Source: CAVSVP01 sp963731125
GTDB lineage: Bacteria > Pseudomonadota > Gammaproteobacteria > Competibacterales > Competibacteraceae
NCBI GenBank assembly: GCA_963731125.1
Contig: CAVSVP010000004.1
Location: forward strand, 66,473-130,472
Direction of reading: 5' to 3'
DNA: 64,000 bases
Below, piece after piece: positions 32,461 through 41,477 of this stretch. The first letter of the stretch is position 1. Each line of letters starts with the position of its first letter. Made by a program: the position numbers and the translations under genes. The notes beneath the pieces are model-generated. The model saw only the letters and a program-made list of their open reading frames with translations, was not told where the DNA came from and made no database searches.

Positions 32461-33459
32461 TTATTCCCAACGGAAGCTATAAGCACCGATGATCATGAAG
32501 ATCCCGCTCATTATCACAAGCACCAGCAGATGGCCGGCGATTTCCAGCAATCCTGCACCATCGATCATAATGGCTCTGGCGGCGGAAATGAGATGGGTGA
32601 GGGGTAGCAGCAGGGCTAATTTTTGTAATACGGGATGCAGGCCTTCCAGAGAAAACCACACTCCGGAAAGAAACATCATAGGCCAACTGATCAGATTGAG
32701 TAGCCCGCCGGCAAACTCCTCGCTGGCGGTGCGGGCGGCGACGATCATTCCCAGACTGATCAGGCTGACGGCTCCCACCGTAAAAACAATAAACAGATCC
32801 AAATAGCTGCCGAACATGCCGAAGTCAATGAAATAATCGGTACCCAAAAACACTGCGGTGGTGGCCGTCATAATGAGCCATAAACGAGATGCTATCTGGG
32901 CTGCCAGAAATTCGAAGGCAGTTAGCGGAGTGGCTTTAAGACGCTTGAGCATGCCATTTTTACGATACCGCACAATGACATAACCTATTCCAAACAAGGC
33001 GCTAAACATCATATTCATCGCCAGCACACCCGGTATGACCCAATCAACGTAGCGGATTTCCCGGCCGCTGACCGTCTGTTTATGCAACTCATCGGTACTG
33101 CTGCCGCGCAGCACCCGTTCCAAAATATAACCCTGCGGCGAAGTGTCGTTGATCCAGTAACGGTGTGTCGCGACATCCAGCACCATGTCCAATTGGTGAC
33201 GTTCCACCTTGGTCAGGGCTGCGTCAAGGTCGGCAACGGAAATGAATTCAATATAATCGGTGGCGAAAAAATCGTGTGTTGCCGGTGGCTGTCCATAGAT
33301 GCCGACTTTGTATAGCTCCAGCGTATTGCCTGAGAAGGCGAAAGCAAACCCGCCTATCACGAGGATGGGAAACAGAAAATTCCAGGCGAGTGCTGCACGG
33401 TCGCGTAGGAACTCTTTATTGCGGGCCCTAAAAACAGCTAGGAAACGTTGTAATGTCAC
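32461..33459 (-). CDS. ABC-2 type transporter permease
   Basis: A 332-residue integral membrane protein: one N-terminal helix (AWNFLFPILVIGGFAFAF), an extracytoplasmic domain of about 140 residues and five further helices, including LISWPMMFLSGVWFSLEGL, the ABC2 signature segment. Such permeases pair with NodI/drug-type ATPases and export drugs, lipids or polysaccharides. The ATG overlaps the stop of the ATPase gene by 4 bases (33459-33456), so the two are translated together. The substrate is unknown. Confidence 0.88.
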   Translation of the reverse strand: MTLQRFLAVFRARNKEFLRDRAALAWNFLFPILVIGGFAFAFSGNTLELYKVGIYGQPPATHDFFATDYIEFISVADLDAALTKVERHQLDMVLDVATHRYWINDTSPQGYILERVLRGSSTDELHKQTVSGREIRYVDWVIPGVLAMNMMFSALFGIGYVIVRYRKNGMLKRLKATPLTAFEFLAAQIASRLWLIMTATTAVFLGTDYFIDFGMFGSYLDLFIVFTVGAVSLISLGMIVAARTASEEFAGGLLNLISWPMMFLSGVWFSLEGLHPVLQKLALLLPLTHLISAARAIMIDGAGLLEIAGHLLVLVIMSGIFMIIGAYSFRWE

Positions 33460-34340
33460 GATCGCAGTTCCTTGCCTGTCAGTTCCAAGAAAAGATCTTC
33501 CAGTGTGCGCGGACGGATTTGTAGATGTGCCAGGGAAACACCCAGCGCCAAAAGTTGGCGTATCGTGCTCGTTACATCGGAGGTTAGAATATCCACGGCA
33601 TCACCGTTGGACATTACCGTCAGTGTCAATCCGTCATGCTGCACAGGGAAATCTTCCTGGGGTAGCTGTAGCACGACATCGTTAAAATGCTCTGCCAGTA
33701 GCGCTTTTGGGGTGCCGCGGGCAATAATTTTACCGTGATCCATGATGGCGATTTCATCGCACAGATGATAGGCTTCTTCCATATAGTGAGTAGTGAGCAC
33801 TATGGTTTTGCGTTGGGCCTTGATATTTTGCACCAGCTCCCAAAAATTGCGCCGTGCCTGGGGATCAAGACCGGTGGTTGGTTCATCCAAAAATAGCACT
33901 TCGGGGTCATTGACAAGGGCGATGGCCAATAGCAGCCGCTGACGCTGACCGCCGGAAAGCTTGCGGTTGTCACGGTCCAGAAAATCGTGTAGGGAACAGC
34001 GCTCGATGAGTGCCTCCAGCGGCAGCGTTTTAGTATATAACCGCCGGAACAGGTCAAGGGTTTCTCTGACGGAAATAAAATCCTGCAAAGCGGTGGCCTG
34101 AAACATAATGCCTGCCTCTTGACGAAAACGTACGCCCAGTGGCTCCCCTTTATACAGTAAGGTACCGCTAGTGGGCGGCTGAATGCCTTCCAGCATTTCA
34201 ACGGTCGTGGTTTTTCCCGCGCCATTGGGACCAAGCAGCCCCAAACAAATGCCTTTTGCAATAGTGAAGCTGATACCGTCTACGGCTTTTACGCCACGGA
34301 AGTGTTTAACGAGATCTTCGACTTGTAAAAGTGCTGACAT
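33456..34340 (-). CDS. ABC transporter ATP-binding protein
   Basis: The 294-residue ATPase has Walker A GPNGAGKTT, Q-loop MFQATAL, signature LSGGQRQRLLLAI, Walker B VLFLDEPTTGLD and the switch LTTHYMEEA. It belongs to the ABC-2 export group (CcmA/NodI/drug type). It works with the permease downstream. ATG 34340 (MSALLQVEDLVKHF) is chosen; the 28-codon extension to 34424 has no family similarity. Confidence 0.9.
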   Translation of the reverse strand: MSALLQVEDLVKHFRGVKAVDGISFTIAKGICLGLLGPNGAGKTTTVEMLEGIQPPTSGTLLYKGEPLGVRFRQEAGIMFQATALQDFISVRETLDLFRRLYTKTLPLEALIERCSLHDFLDRDNRKLSGGQRQRLLLAIALVNDPEVLFLDEPTTGLDPQARRNFWELVQNIKAQRKTIVLTTHYMEEAYHLCDEIAIMDHGKIIARGTPKALLAEHFNDVVLQLPQEDFPVQHDGLTLTVMSNGDAVDILTSDVTSTIRQLLALGVSLAHLQIRPRTLEDLFLELTGKELRS

Positions 34341-34517
34341 AACGAATGCGATGAGATTTGCAAGAATGAATTGGTTATGATTGCCAGTATGGGTGACAGC
34401 GTCTCCTTGGGAAAGTGAGTTCATGCTGAGACATCGAGACCTTTTCTCATTAACAATGGTTCCGGACCAGAGATCGACGAGTTTAAGTTAAGTGGAAAGC
34501 ATACCTTAGAGGCGGTA

Positions 34518-35093
34518 ATGCAACAGCGATGTCGATGGGCAGATAATAGTGCCGTGGAACGGGAGTACCACGACCGCGAATGGGGAGTGCCGGTGCATGA
34601 CGATCGGCGTCTGTTTGAGTTTCTTATATTGGAAGGCATGCAAGCCGGTTTGAGCTGGGTGACGATACTGCGCAAACGGGATAATTTCCGCTTGGCGTTT
34701 GCTGATTTTGATCCCCACTGTGTTGCCTGCTTTGGGCAAAGGGAACTGGAAACTTTACTAAGGAATTCGGGGCTTATTCGTAACCGTCAGAAACTGCACG
34801 CAGCCGTCAATAACGCCCGCCTATTCCTAACCATCCAGAGCCGCTGGGGTAGTTTTGACGACTACATTTGGCGCTTTGTGGATGGCAAACCGGTCCGCAA
34901 CGCTTGGCGGTCTCCGCAGGAAGTGCCGGCGTCGACACGCGAGTCGGCGATCATGAGTAAGGACTTAAAAAGCCAGGGCTTTCGCTTTGTGGGGGCAACG
35001 ATTTGCTACGCTTTTATGCAGGCGGTAGGCATGGTCAATGACCATACCACAGACTGCTTTCGATATCCTCAGGTCGCCGCGTTGGCGGAGTAA
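34518..35093 (+). CDS. tag: DNA-3-methyladenine glycosylase I
   Basis: The 191-residue protein shows the Tag signature: RCRWADNS and REYHDREWGVPVHDD at the N terminus with the zinc ligands Cys5 and His18, the GLSWVTILRKRDNFR segment, GLIRNRQKLHAAVNNA, and the C-terminal zinc ligands in VNDHTTDCFRY. It removes 3-methyladenine from DNA in base excision repair. It is a single gene, divergent from the ABC transporter. Confidence 0.93.
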   Translation: MQQRCRWADNSAVEREYHDREWGVPVHDDRRLFEFLILEGMQAGLSWVTILRKRDNFRLAFADFDPHCVACFGQRELETLLRNSGLIRNRQKLHAAVNNARLFLTIQSRWGSFDDYIWRFVDGKPVRNAWRSPQEVPASTRESAIMSKDLKSQGFRFVGATICYAFMQAVGMVNDHTTDCFRYPQVAALAE

Positions 35094-35228
35094 GCTAAAG
35101 CCTTTGGGAAACCGGCAAATGCCGTATTTCCGCAGCGCAGTCTGTCCTTGTTCCACGTTGGCCGATCCCTTGCGTTACCGGAAGGTATGCACAGCAAAAT
35201 AAACGAAAGCCAACTCAAGGCGCAGCGG

Positions 35229-35573
35229 TTATTTCTTCGGCTGAAAAAAATGGCCTGGAAATTCTGCGGCGACATGGTGGCCGTCGGGATCAAAGACATG
35301 AATTTTAATTCTTTGGATGTGGCCAACCTGGCTAGCCTCACTGGTTCTCGCCTCTGGATCGAGGAGTTTCTCCGGAACCCGCATTCCATCGCGAAACCGT
35401 TCATCGCCATAGACGGGCGGTTTTTGGGAAACCAAGTTCACTTCATATTCTGCAAACGGACCTTGTCCGACCAGAGCAACGTAATTCGGAAAATTTTCAT
35501 TGCTGCGTACTGCATCGCTCCATTCCAGAATCATGCCCGGCTGAATAAGCATCGCACTCGTTTCACCTGTCAT
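35229..35573 (-). CDS. Hypothetical protein, 114 aa
   Basis: The product contains MLIQPGMILEWSDAVRSN, NYVALVGQGPFAEYEVNLVS and HVFDPDGHHVAAEFPGHFF. No signal peptide or membrane segment is seen, and I do not recognise the family. ATG 35573 is preceded by AGGAAG at about 8 bases. It converges with tag across about 135 bases that hold a small inverted repeat (GGAAAcCGG...CCGtaTTTCC). Confidence 0.6.
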   Translation of the reverse strand: MTGETSAMLIQPGMILEWSDAVRSNENFPNYVALVGQGPFAEYEVNLVSQKPPVYGDERFRDGMRVPEKLLDPEARTSEASQVGHIQRIKIHVFDPDGHHVAAEFPGHFFQPKK

Positions 35574-35754
35574 CGTCAATCTTCCTATGGTTGTTGGATG
35601 ATAACGCTTTATTTATCGCTCTACCTTGAGTATAACTTACCAAATTTATGGGTTGCTACTGTCATTCCGCTCCGCATGCGTCAGGGTTTATCGTAGCAGA
35701 TAGGAAAGCGGCCGACTCATCCAAAGCAAAATAGCACACGAATAAGGGGTAGGC

Positions 35755-35949
35755 GTGGATAAATTATGGGATCCGCTTGGCAACATCACTGCGCTGCTTG
35801 GCGTGCTGATGTGTCTTATGGCAGGTGTCACCAGATTGACGGGTTATTACTATATCTTGGGGTACCCGGCCATTACCGTATTTATCGGCGGAACCGGCAT
35901 TATGGTGATGGCTTGCCTAATTAAACTCCATCAACTGAGCCGCCGCTAA
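35755..35949 (+). CDS. Small two-helix membrane protein, 64 aa
   Basis: The product has two hydrophobic segments, ITALLGVLMCLMAGVTRL and ILGYPAITVFIGG-TGIMVMACLI, separated by TGYYY, and a basic end KLHQLSRR. GTG 35755 follows AAGGGG at about 6 bases. Its 3' end overlaps the convergent HAD gene by 33 bases. Such small inner-membrane proteins are often unnamed; no function is assigned. Confidence 0.55.
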   Translation: MDKLWDPLGNITALLGVLMCLMAGVTRLTGYYYILGYPAITVFIGGTGIMVMACLIKLHQLSRR

Positions 35950-36705
35950 GCGGTTGCCATGGTCGGGACATGCTTGAGCCGCAGACGGTTTGCACCACTG
36001 TTCTAGCAAGACCTCAAGGTCTGCCAAGCTGCTGATTTCAGCGTCCGGTGGGTATGCACCTGGCCAATCGCGGCCGTTGCGATTAATCCATACGGTTCGT
36101 AAACCTGCACGGGCTGCGCCTAACACGTCATGTTCGGGATCATCTCCCACATGAACGATTTGCTGAGGGGGAATCCCGAGGTAGCGACAAGCGGCTGCAA
36201 AGATGGCGGGTTCCGGTTTAGCTGCCCCCACATCGATGGCGTTAATGGCAAATGCAAACAGATGATCCAGCCCCACCAAGCGGATATCGGCATTGCCGTT
36301 GGAGAGAGCGCCCAGCGTGTAGCGTTGGGCAAGGCGTGTTAATACCGGTAACACTTCCGCGAAGAACACCACTTCGTTACGGGCCTGGAAAAAAATCTGA
36401 AACGCCGATTCCGCACAAAATTCTCTACAACCCACCTGTTGAGCCGCCAGCCGCAGAGCCTCCTTGCGCAGCAGTGTGCGATCGTGGGCTATCTCGGGTT
36501 GCTGGCGAGCGATGTCGGTACCTAGCTGGCGCAGCGCTAAGGAAGTATAACGTGCAGGAATTTCAGGGTAGTGCTCGGTCAGCCAAGCGTGTAAGCGCTC
36601 TTCAGCGCGCAGGATAATAGGCCAGATGTCCCAGAGCGTATCGTCCAGGTCGAAGGTAATGGCAAGAATCGGCTGAAAACCGACAGAGTCAGCGATAACA
36701 GACAT
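35917..36705 (-). CDS. HAD family hydrolase (YigB-like)
   Basis: The 262-residue protein shows all HAD motifs: ITFDLDDTLWD (nucleophile and acid Asp), GALSNGN (motif II), KPEPAIF (motif III Lys) and HVGDDPEHDVLGA (motif IV). With a helical C1 cap it resembles YigB, an FMN/sugar phosphatase. It follows metZ on the minus strand after 173 bases filled by a palindromic repeat, so it may be transcribed separately. Confidence 0.82.
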   Translation of the reverse strand: MSVIADSVGFQPILAITFDLDDTLWDIWPIILRAEERLHAWLTEHYPEIPARYTSLALRQLGTDIARQQPEIAHDRTLLRKEALRLAAQQVGCREFCAESAFQIFFQARNEVVFFAEVLPVLTRLAQRYTLGALSNGNADIRLVGLDHLFAFAINAIDVGAAKPEPAIFAAACRYLGIPPQQIVHVGDDPEHDVLGAARAGLRTVWINRNGRDWPGAYPPDAEISSLADLEVLLEQWCKPSAAQACPDHGNRLAAAQLMEFN

Positions 36706-36754
36706 GAGTTTCCCTAATATTGTGCCCGGTCCTTGCCGAGCTTAGTTCAATATC

Positions 36755-36862
36755 ATATCGATCTAAAAGCTATTTTCAAGACACGCTGTCAATACCTCCC
36801 TGTAAGCTCGACCGCGACATCCTTGTCGCAGACGGTCTTGATAACAGCTTTCAGATCGATAT
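36755..36862. repeat. 108-bp palindromic repeat element (MITE/REP-like)
   Basis: The left arm 36755-36782 and the right arm 36835-36862 are inverted copies that match at about 24 of 28 positions; both contain ATATCGATCT, AAAGCT and TCAAGAC when read inwards. The centre holds a further hairpin, GACCG-CGACA...TGTCG...CGGTC (36810-36837). The element fills the gap between metZ and the HAD gene. Its shape fits a miniature inverted-repeat or REP element. Confidence 0.75.
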
Positions 36863-36878
36863 CACAAGATGGAAACGC

Positions 36879-38069
36879 TTAAAAAAGTTGTTGCAATCCT
36901 CGCTGCAAATCCATTTGAATATCTTCCTCCTCTTCCAGGCCTACTGACACGCGAATCAGGCTATCGCGGATGCCGGCTGCGTCGCGTTCCTGCTGGGTCA
37001 GACGACCATGGGTTGTGGTGGCGGGATGGGTGATAGTGGTCTTTGTATCGCCTAAGTTAGCAGTGATCGAGATTAGCCGAGTGGCGTCGATGACTTTCCA
37101 AGCGGCTTCTTTGCCTCCGTGCACTTCGAAGGAAACGATACCGCCAAAGCCAGATTGCTGGCTGCATGCCAATTGATGTTGAGGATGAGAGGGCAAACCG
37201 GGATAGTATATCCGGTCGACCACCGGCTGTTCTTCTAACCAACGGGCCAGGTTTAGGGCATTGGTGCTATGTGCAGACATGCGCAGTTTTAGCGTCTCCA
37301 AACCTTTTAAAAATACCCAGGCATTGAAAGGACTCATGGTGGGACCAGCCGTGCGCAGAAAACCATAGATATCCTTGCCGACCCTCTGGGCGTCGCCAAT
37401 CACGGCGCCCCCGATACAGCGTCCCTGCCCGTCGAGATACTTGGTCGCCGAGTGAATCACCAAATCCGCCCCTAGCTTGAGGGGCTGCTGTAGCGCAGGT
37501 GTACAGAAGCAATTGTCCACCGCTAACAAACACTCATTAGCATGGGCCAGGGTAGCAAGTTCCCGAATGTCCGCCAGTTCGGTTAGAGGATTGGAAGGCG
37601 TTTCCAGGTACAGGAGTTTGGTTTCCGAACGAATGGCTGATGTCCAGGCGGTGATATCGGTTAAGGGCACGAAGGTGGTGCTGATGCCAAATTTGCTTAG
37701 ATAATTTGAGAAGAGGGAAACCGTACTACCGAAAATACTGCTGGCGGAGACAATATGATCACCGCTTTTCAGTAAACTGAGACAGGTCGCCAAAATAGCC
37801 GCCATCCCTGAAGCAGTGGCTATACAGGATTCACCACCTTCCAAAGCGGTTAAACGTTCCTGAAAGGTGCGTACGGTAGGGTTGGTAAAGCGGGAATAGA
37901 TATTGCCTTCTTCCCTTTCAGAAAAGCGCTCGGCCGCCTGGGCGGCACTCTGAAACACAAAGCTGGAGGTGGGAAATATCGGTTCAGCGTGTTCGCCCTC
38001 TGGCGTGCGTATTTGTCCGGCCCGGACTGCCAAACTGGAAAAACCAAGTTCACAATAATCTTTATGCAT
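36879..38069 (-). CDS. metZ: O-succinylhomoserine sulfhydrylase
   Basis: The 396-residue protein is a Cys/Met metabolism PLP enzyme. TASGMAAILATCLSLL, YLETPSNPLTELADI, VDNCFCTPALQQPL and HSATKYLDGQGRCIGGAV (Schiff-base Lys) are the MetZ signatures; YLDGQGR is typical of sulfhydrylases. It makes homocysteine from O-succinylhomoserine and sulfide. The ATG at 38069 has AGAGG upstream. Its leader carries a SAM-II riboswitch and an intrinsic terminator, so expression should fall when S-adenosylmethionine is high. It follows purF as in Pseudomonas. Confidence 0.92.
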   Translation of the reverse strand: MHKDYCELGFSSLAVRAGQIRTPEGEHAEPIFPTSSFVFQSAAQAAERFSEREEGNIYSRFTNPTVRTFQERLTALEGGESCIATASGMAAILATCLSLLKSGDHIVSASSIFGSTVSLFSNYLSKFGISTTFVPLTDITAWTSAIRSETKLLYLETPSNPLTELADIRELATLAHANECLLAVDNCFCTPALQQPLKLGADLVIHSATKYLDGQGRCIGGAVIGDAQRVGKDIYGFLRTAGPTMSPFNAWVFLKGLETLKLRMSAHSTNALNLARWLEEQPVVDRIYYPGLPSHPQHQLACSQQSGFGGIVSFEVHGGKEAAWKVIDATRLISITANLGDTKTTITHPATTTHGRLTQQERDAAGIRDSLIRVSVGLEEEEDIQMDLQRGLQQLF

Positions 38070-38167
38070 GCCGCAAACCTCTGCGTTGCTGCGTGATGCG
38101 ACTTAGACGCACCATTCAGTTATTGAGATCGCTTTAAGGAGTAGCAACGCTGCCCTGCCGCAGGCAT

Positions 38168-38203
38168 AAAAAAACCCGCGCTCAGCCAGGGCCAAAGGCA
38201 GGT
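38168..38203 (-). terminator. Intrinsic terminator in the metZ leader
   Basis: On the minus strand the RNA forms ACCUGC-(C/C)-UUUGGC, loop CCUG, GCUGAG-C-GCGGGU, a 12-bp stem with several G-U pairs, followed by seven U. It begins 10 bases after the end of the SAM-II aptamer and ends 98 bases before the metZ ATG. Its 5' arm ACCUGC can pair instead with GCGGGGU at the 3' end of the aptamer, which would be an antiterminator. Confidence 0.82.
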
Positions 38204-38213
38204 CGTTTATCTA

Positions 38214-38269
38214 CCCCGCTTTAGCAATATTTGTTAAGCGCCTGCAAGCTGAGAGTTCAAATCAGCGCC
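38214..38269 (-). promoter_or_regulatory. SAM-II (SAM-alpha) riboswitch upstream of metZ
   Basis: The minus-strand sequence has all conserved blocks of the SAM-II aptamer in order: GGCGCUGAUUU, a loop with CUC and GCUU, UUGCAGGCGCU closing stem P1 against the 5' GGCGCU, an A-rich linker AACAAAU and GCUAAAGCGGGG. The 3' AAGC and GGG can pair with loop GCUU and CUC, giving the H-type pseudoknot. SAM-II is known chiefly from Alphaproteobacteria, upstream of metA, metX and metZ. Position, orientation and the following terminator all fit control of metZ. Confidence 0.9.
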
Positions 38270-38327
38270 ATATTTAGCTTAAGCCAGTTATTTTGTCCTG
38301 TCAAAGCCCGTGCTGATGGCAGGACGC

Positions 38328-39839
38328 CTAGAAAGCGCTGTGCAGATCGAAAACATTACTTTCTTCTCCGGCACGCTTGCCTTTGGCCTGGTCATGACGT
38401 TGTTGCTCCAGAGAATCCAGATAGGCTCCGTCGATATCGCCGGTAACGTACTCACCGGTAAAACAAGAGGTATCAAACCGTTTGAGTTTACGGTTGCCGC
38501 GCCGCACCGCCTCTTCTAAATCGGCTAAATCCTGAAAGATTAAGCGATCTGCACCGATGGCCTTGGCCACCTCTTCTTCGGTACGATTGTGGGCAATTAG
38601 TTCATGGACTGCCGGCATATCAATGCCATAGACATTGGGATAACGCACCGGTGGTGCGGCCGAGGCGAAGTACACCTTACGAGCTCCGGCATCTCGAGCC
38701 ATTTCGATGATCTGTTCAGAGGTTGTGCCGCGCACAATGGAATCGTCCACTAACAGTACGTTTTTATCCCGAAACTCCAAAGAGATGGCATTGAGCTTCT
38801 GGCGGACCGATCGTTGGCGCATCTTTTGGCCGGGCATGATAAAAGTGCGGGCGATATAGCGGTTCTTGATAAAACCCTCGCGATATTTAACGCCCAGACC
38901 AGAAGCCATTTGCAACGCGGCAGTACGGCTCGTATCGGGAACAGGAATCACCACGTCGATATCATGGTCTGGCCAAACCCGTAAAATTTTTTCCGCTAGG
39001 TAATCACCCATGCGCAACCGGGCCTTGTGGACAGAGACATCGTCAATAATGGAATCCGGTCGAGCTAGATAGACAAACTCGAAAATGCAGGGAGAGTAGC
39101 AGGGATGATCCGCACACTGACAGGTGTAAACGCGTCCGTTGACATCGATAAATATTGCCTCACCTGGCGCTATGTCATGCACGGATTCAAAGCCTAAGCA
39201 GTCCATGGCCACGCTTTCGGAGGCTACCATATGCTCTATGCCTGCCTCAGTAACACGCCGGCCATAGACTAAGGGGCGAATCCCGTAAGGATCCCGGAAA
39301 GCGAGAATCCCGTAGCCAATAATCAAAGCCACGGCGGCGTAAGCACCGCGTACGCGGCGGTGCACGGCGCGTACGGCATCAAAAACATCATGATGATCAA
39401 TTGACAGTTTATTACACCGTTGCAGCTCGTGGGCAAATACATTCAGCAGAATCTCTGAGTCGGAGTCTGTGTTGATATGACGTAGGTCTGAACGGAATAG
39501 CTCATCCTTCAACTCAGCGGTATTGGTGAGATTGCCGTTATGGGCCAGCGTGATACCGAAAGGCGAGTTTACGTAAAAGGGTTGAGCCTCGGCTGAGTTG
39601 GAACTTCCGGCGGTAGGATAGCGCACATGGCCGATGCCCATGTTGCCAAGCAGGCGCCGCATATGACGCGTGCGGAACACATCCCGCACCAGCCCATTGT
39701 CTTTGCGCAAGAACAAACGCCCGTTTTGGCAAGTTGCCATACCCGCGGCATCCTGGCCGCGGTGCTGCAATACAGTGAGACCATCAAACAAGCTTTGATT
39801 GACTGGACTACGTGCCACGATGCCGATTATGCCGCACAT
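38328..39839 (-). CDS. purF: Amidophosphoribosyltransferase
   Basis: The 503-residue protein begins MCGIIGIVARS with the glutaminase nucleophile at Cys2, so no propeptide is needed. LQHRGQDAAGMAT belongs to the glutaminase site and VLLVDDSIVRGTTSEQI is the PRPP-binding loop. It catalyses the first committed step of purine synthesis. It follows cvpA by about 50 bases on the minus strand, the usual gammaproteobacterial arrangement, and precedes metZ. No PurR-type operator was recognised. Confidence 0.95.
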   Translation of the reverse strand: MCGIIGIVARSPVNQSLFDGLTVLQHRGQDAAGMATCQNGRLFLRKDNGLVRDVFRTRHMRRLLGNMGIGHVRYPTAGSSNSAEAQPFYVNSPFGITLAHNGNLTNTAELKDELFRSDLRHINTDSDSEILLNVFAHELQRCNKLSIDHHDVFDAVRAVHRRVRGAYAAVALIIGYGILAFRDPYGIRPLVYGRRVTEAGIEHMVASESVAMDCLGFESVHDIAPGEAIFIDVNGRVYTCQCADHPCYSPCIFEFVYLARPDSIIDDVSVHKARLRMGDYLAEKILRVWPDHDIDVVIPVPDTSRTAALQMASGLGVKYREGFIKNRYIARTFIMPGQKMRQRSVRQKLNAISLEFRDKNVLLVDDSIVRGTTSEQIIEMARDAGARKVYFASAAPPVRYPNVYGIDMPAVHELIAHNRTEEEVAKAIGADRLIFQDLADLEEAVRRGNRKLKRFDTSCFTGEYVTGDIDGAYLDSLEQQRHDQAKGKRAGEESNVFDLHSAF

Positions 39840-39890
39840 ACTGGACCTCTATACAAGGAGCAGAACTGAAACCGCAAGGGCGAGTAAAAG

Positions 39891-40382
39891 TCATGGGAAG
39901 TGAAAATGCTCGGCAAGGTTAGGTGGTAAAACTTCCCATAGCCATTTGGCTATTAGCTGAAAGTATGGTAACAGGGAAGAGTGTTTCCACCACGAACTTT
40001 CCAAAAAAGATGTCAAACCCGCTAGCAACACTAGAACGATGATAAACAACATGCCGCGTAGCGCGCCCAAAAGAGTTCCCAAGCAACGTTCGGCGCCGGT
40101 TAACCTAACAGTTCGTATCCATTGGGCTATACTGAGATTAATCAGTCCTCCCAGCATAAGTATACCTAAAAATAGGACGCCGAAAGCCAGAATAATTTGC
40201 ACCGAAGTGACATGGACAGAGTGAGCCATATAGGCTGCAGCACTATCGCCGAACACTAAAGTCACCATTAAAGCGCTCAGCCAGCTTGCTAAGGAAATGC
40301 TTTCCTTCAATAGGCCACGCCATAATCCTATGAAAGCAGATACGGCAATCGTTCCTAAAATAAAATAGTCAATCCAAATCAA
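39891..40382 (-). CDS. cvpA: CvpA family membrane protein
   Basis: The product (about 163 residues) has four hydrophobic segments and starts IWIDYFILGTIAVSAF, like MVWIDY of E. coli CvpA; RGLLKESISLASWLSAL and ERCLGTLLGALRGMLFIIV are family signatures. It is an inner-membrane protein of unclear role, needed for colicin V production in E. coli. TTG 40382 is chosen by homology, with an AAGG-containing site about 8 bases before; an upstream TTG (40406) is also open. Confidence 0.87.
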   Translation of the reverse strand: MIWIDYFILGTIAVSAFIGLWRGLLKESISLASWLSALMVTLVFGDSAAAYMAHSVHVTSVQIILAFGVLFLGILMLGGLINLSIAQWIRTVRLTGAERCLGTLLGALRGMLFIIVLVLLAGLTSFLESSWWKHSSLLPYFQLIAKWLWEVLPPNLAEHFHFP

Positions 40383-40553
40383 TATGTTCGCCACCTTCCT
40401 GGTCAAAACGCCGAATTTCCATAGTTCAATAAAATTCTTTTTTACCTTTTTCGATAATAACGACTGTCTTGGAGACCTAGAAGCTTTTTTTATAAATTTA
40501 TCAAAAATAAGACCGAAAAATAGTGTTTGACCGCTGATGGCGGTTTACAAAAA

Positions 40554-41456
40554 TCAATTGTTTAAAGATATCACTTGGCCATTGAGGCCGGCTAGGCGCT
40601 GCAGGCGCAGTAAAATTTCTTCACTTTGCATGCGCGAGGGTTGTGGCCCGATGCGCACTCGATAAAGGGTACGTGTACCTGATGTGGTAGGCTCCACAAA
40701 GGCCTTAAAACCCTGGCTGCGCAATCTGTCGCGCAGTTCGTTGGCGTTCTGGGATTGGGAAAAACTACCTGCCTGCACCAGCCAAGCGAAGCTGTCGTGA
40801 TCAGTCGCGGTGGGCACGGAGACTCTAGCAGATGTGGCTGCCGTGCCGGCTCGTCCGATTAATTCAACTTTGGGTAATGCGATTTTTCTCGTTTGCTCTC
40901 TGGGTGCTTGTGCACTGGGAGGCGGCGCATTGCCATTGTGAGCGTTAGGTTCTTGTGTGCCGACGGCTTGCTCTCTGGGAATTTGTGCCTTGGCGGATAA
41001 TTCTTCAGCGAATGGTTTTTTAGCGTTTTCAGTGGCTGCCTTCTGTGTACTGGCGGAGCGTTCTATGGGGATCTGCGCTTTGGTAGAGAATTCACTATCC
41101 GTCTGTAAAGCATGTTGCCTGACGGGTGCGTCAGCAGTATCCGCGGTGTCCGGTGGCGGTGGAGGTTCACTCGGTGCGCTGAACGGCTCAGCAATTGATG
41201 GACTTTCAGCAGCAGACGGTAAGGGTGGCGATACGGTGGGTATGTTTTCCGGGGCTATGGGCGTCGGTTGAGCTGGAGGCAGTGAAATAGTCATGCTAGG
41301 GTTTGCCGTTTGCGGCTCAGGACGTGGAGGAATCGTTGTGTTAACCAAGGGTTCGTCCGGTTCGTCTGGTTCTTTAAGGAGTTCCGGAACAAAAATGACA
41401 ACTAACGCCATTACAACTAGCGCGCCGATTAAGCGCTGTTTCAGTTGGTTAGTCAA
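40554..41456 (-). CDS. dedD: SPOR domain protein, DedD-like
   Basis: The 300-residue protein has an N-terminal membrane anchor LIGALVVMALVVIFVPELL, a long Pro/Glu/Ala-rich linker with two imperfect repeats (KAQIPIERS..TQKA and KAQIPREQA..TQEP), and a C-terminal SPOR domain from about 220 (FAWLVQAGSFSQSQNANELR and RVRIGPQPSRMQ). SPOR domains bind denuded peptidoglycan at the septum, so the protein probably acts in cell division. It sits between folC and cvpA, the position of dedD. Confidence 0.85.
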   Translation of the reverse strand: MTNQLKQRLIGALVVMALVVIFVPELLKEPDEPDEPLVNTTIPPRPEPQTANPSMTISLPPAQPTPIAPENIPTVSPPLPSAAESPSIAEPFSAPSEPPPPPDTADTADAPVRQHALQTDSEFSTKAQIPIERSASTQKAATENAKKPFAEELSAKAQIPREQAVGTQEPNAHNGNAPPPSAQAPREQTRKIALPKVELIGRAGTAATSARVSVPTATDHDSFAWLVQAGSFSQSQNANELRDRLRSQGFKAFVEPTTSGTRTLYRVRIGPQPSRMQSEEILLRLQRLAGLNGQVISLNN

Positions 41457-41477
41457 ATCCTAGCCCTCCCGATGCTG

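Noticed and set aside
38168..38203. Simple terminator of purF
   Set aside because: It follows the aptamer by 10 bases and its 5' arm is complementary to the aptamer's 3' end, so attenuation of metZ explains it better; it may serve purF read-through as well.
40530..40544. Terminator between dedD and cvpA
   Set aside because: ACCGC-CATCA-GCGGT is only 5 bp and has no adjacent U run; the genes are usually cotranscribed.
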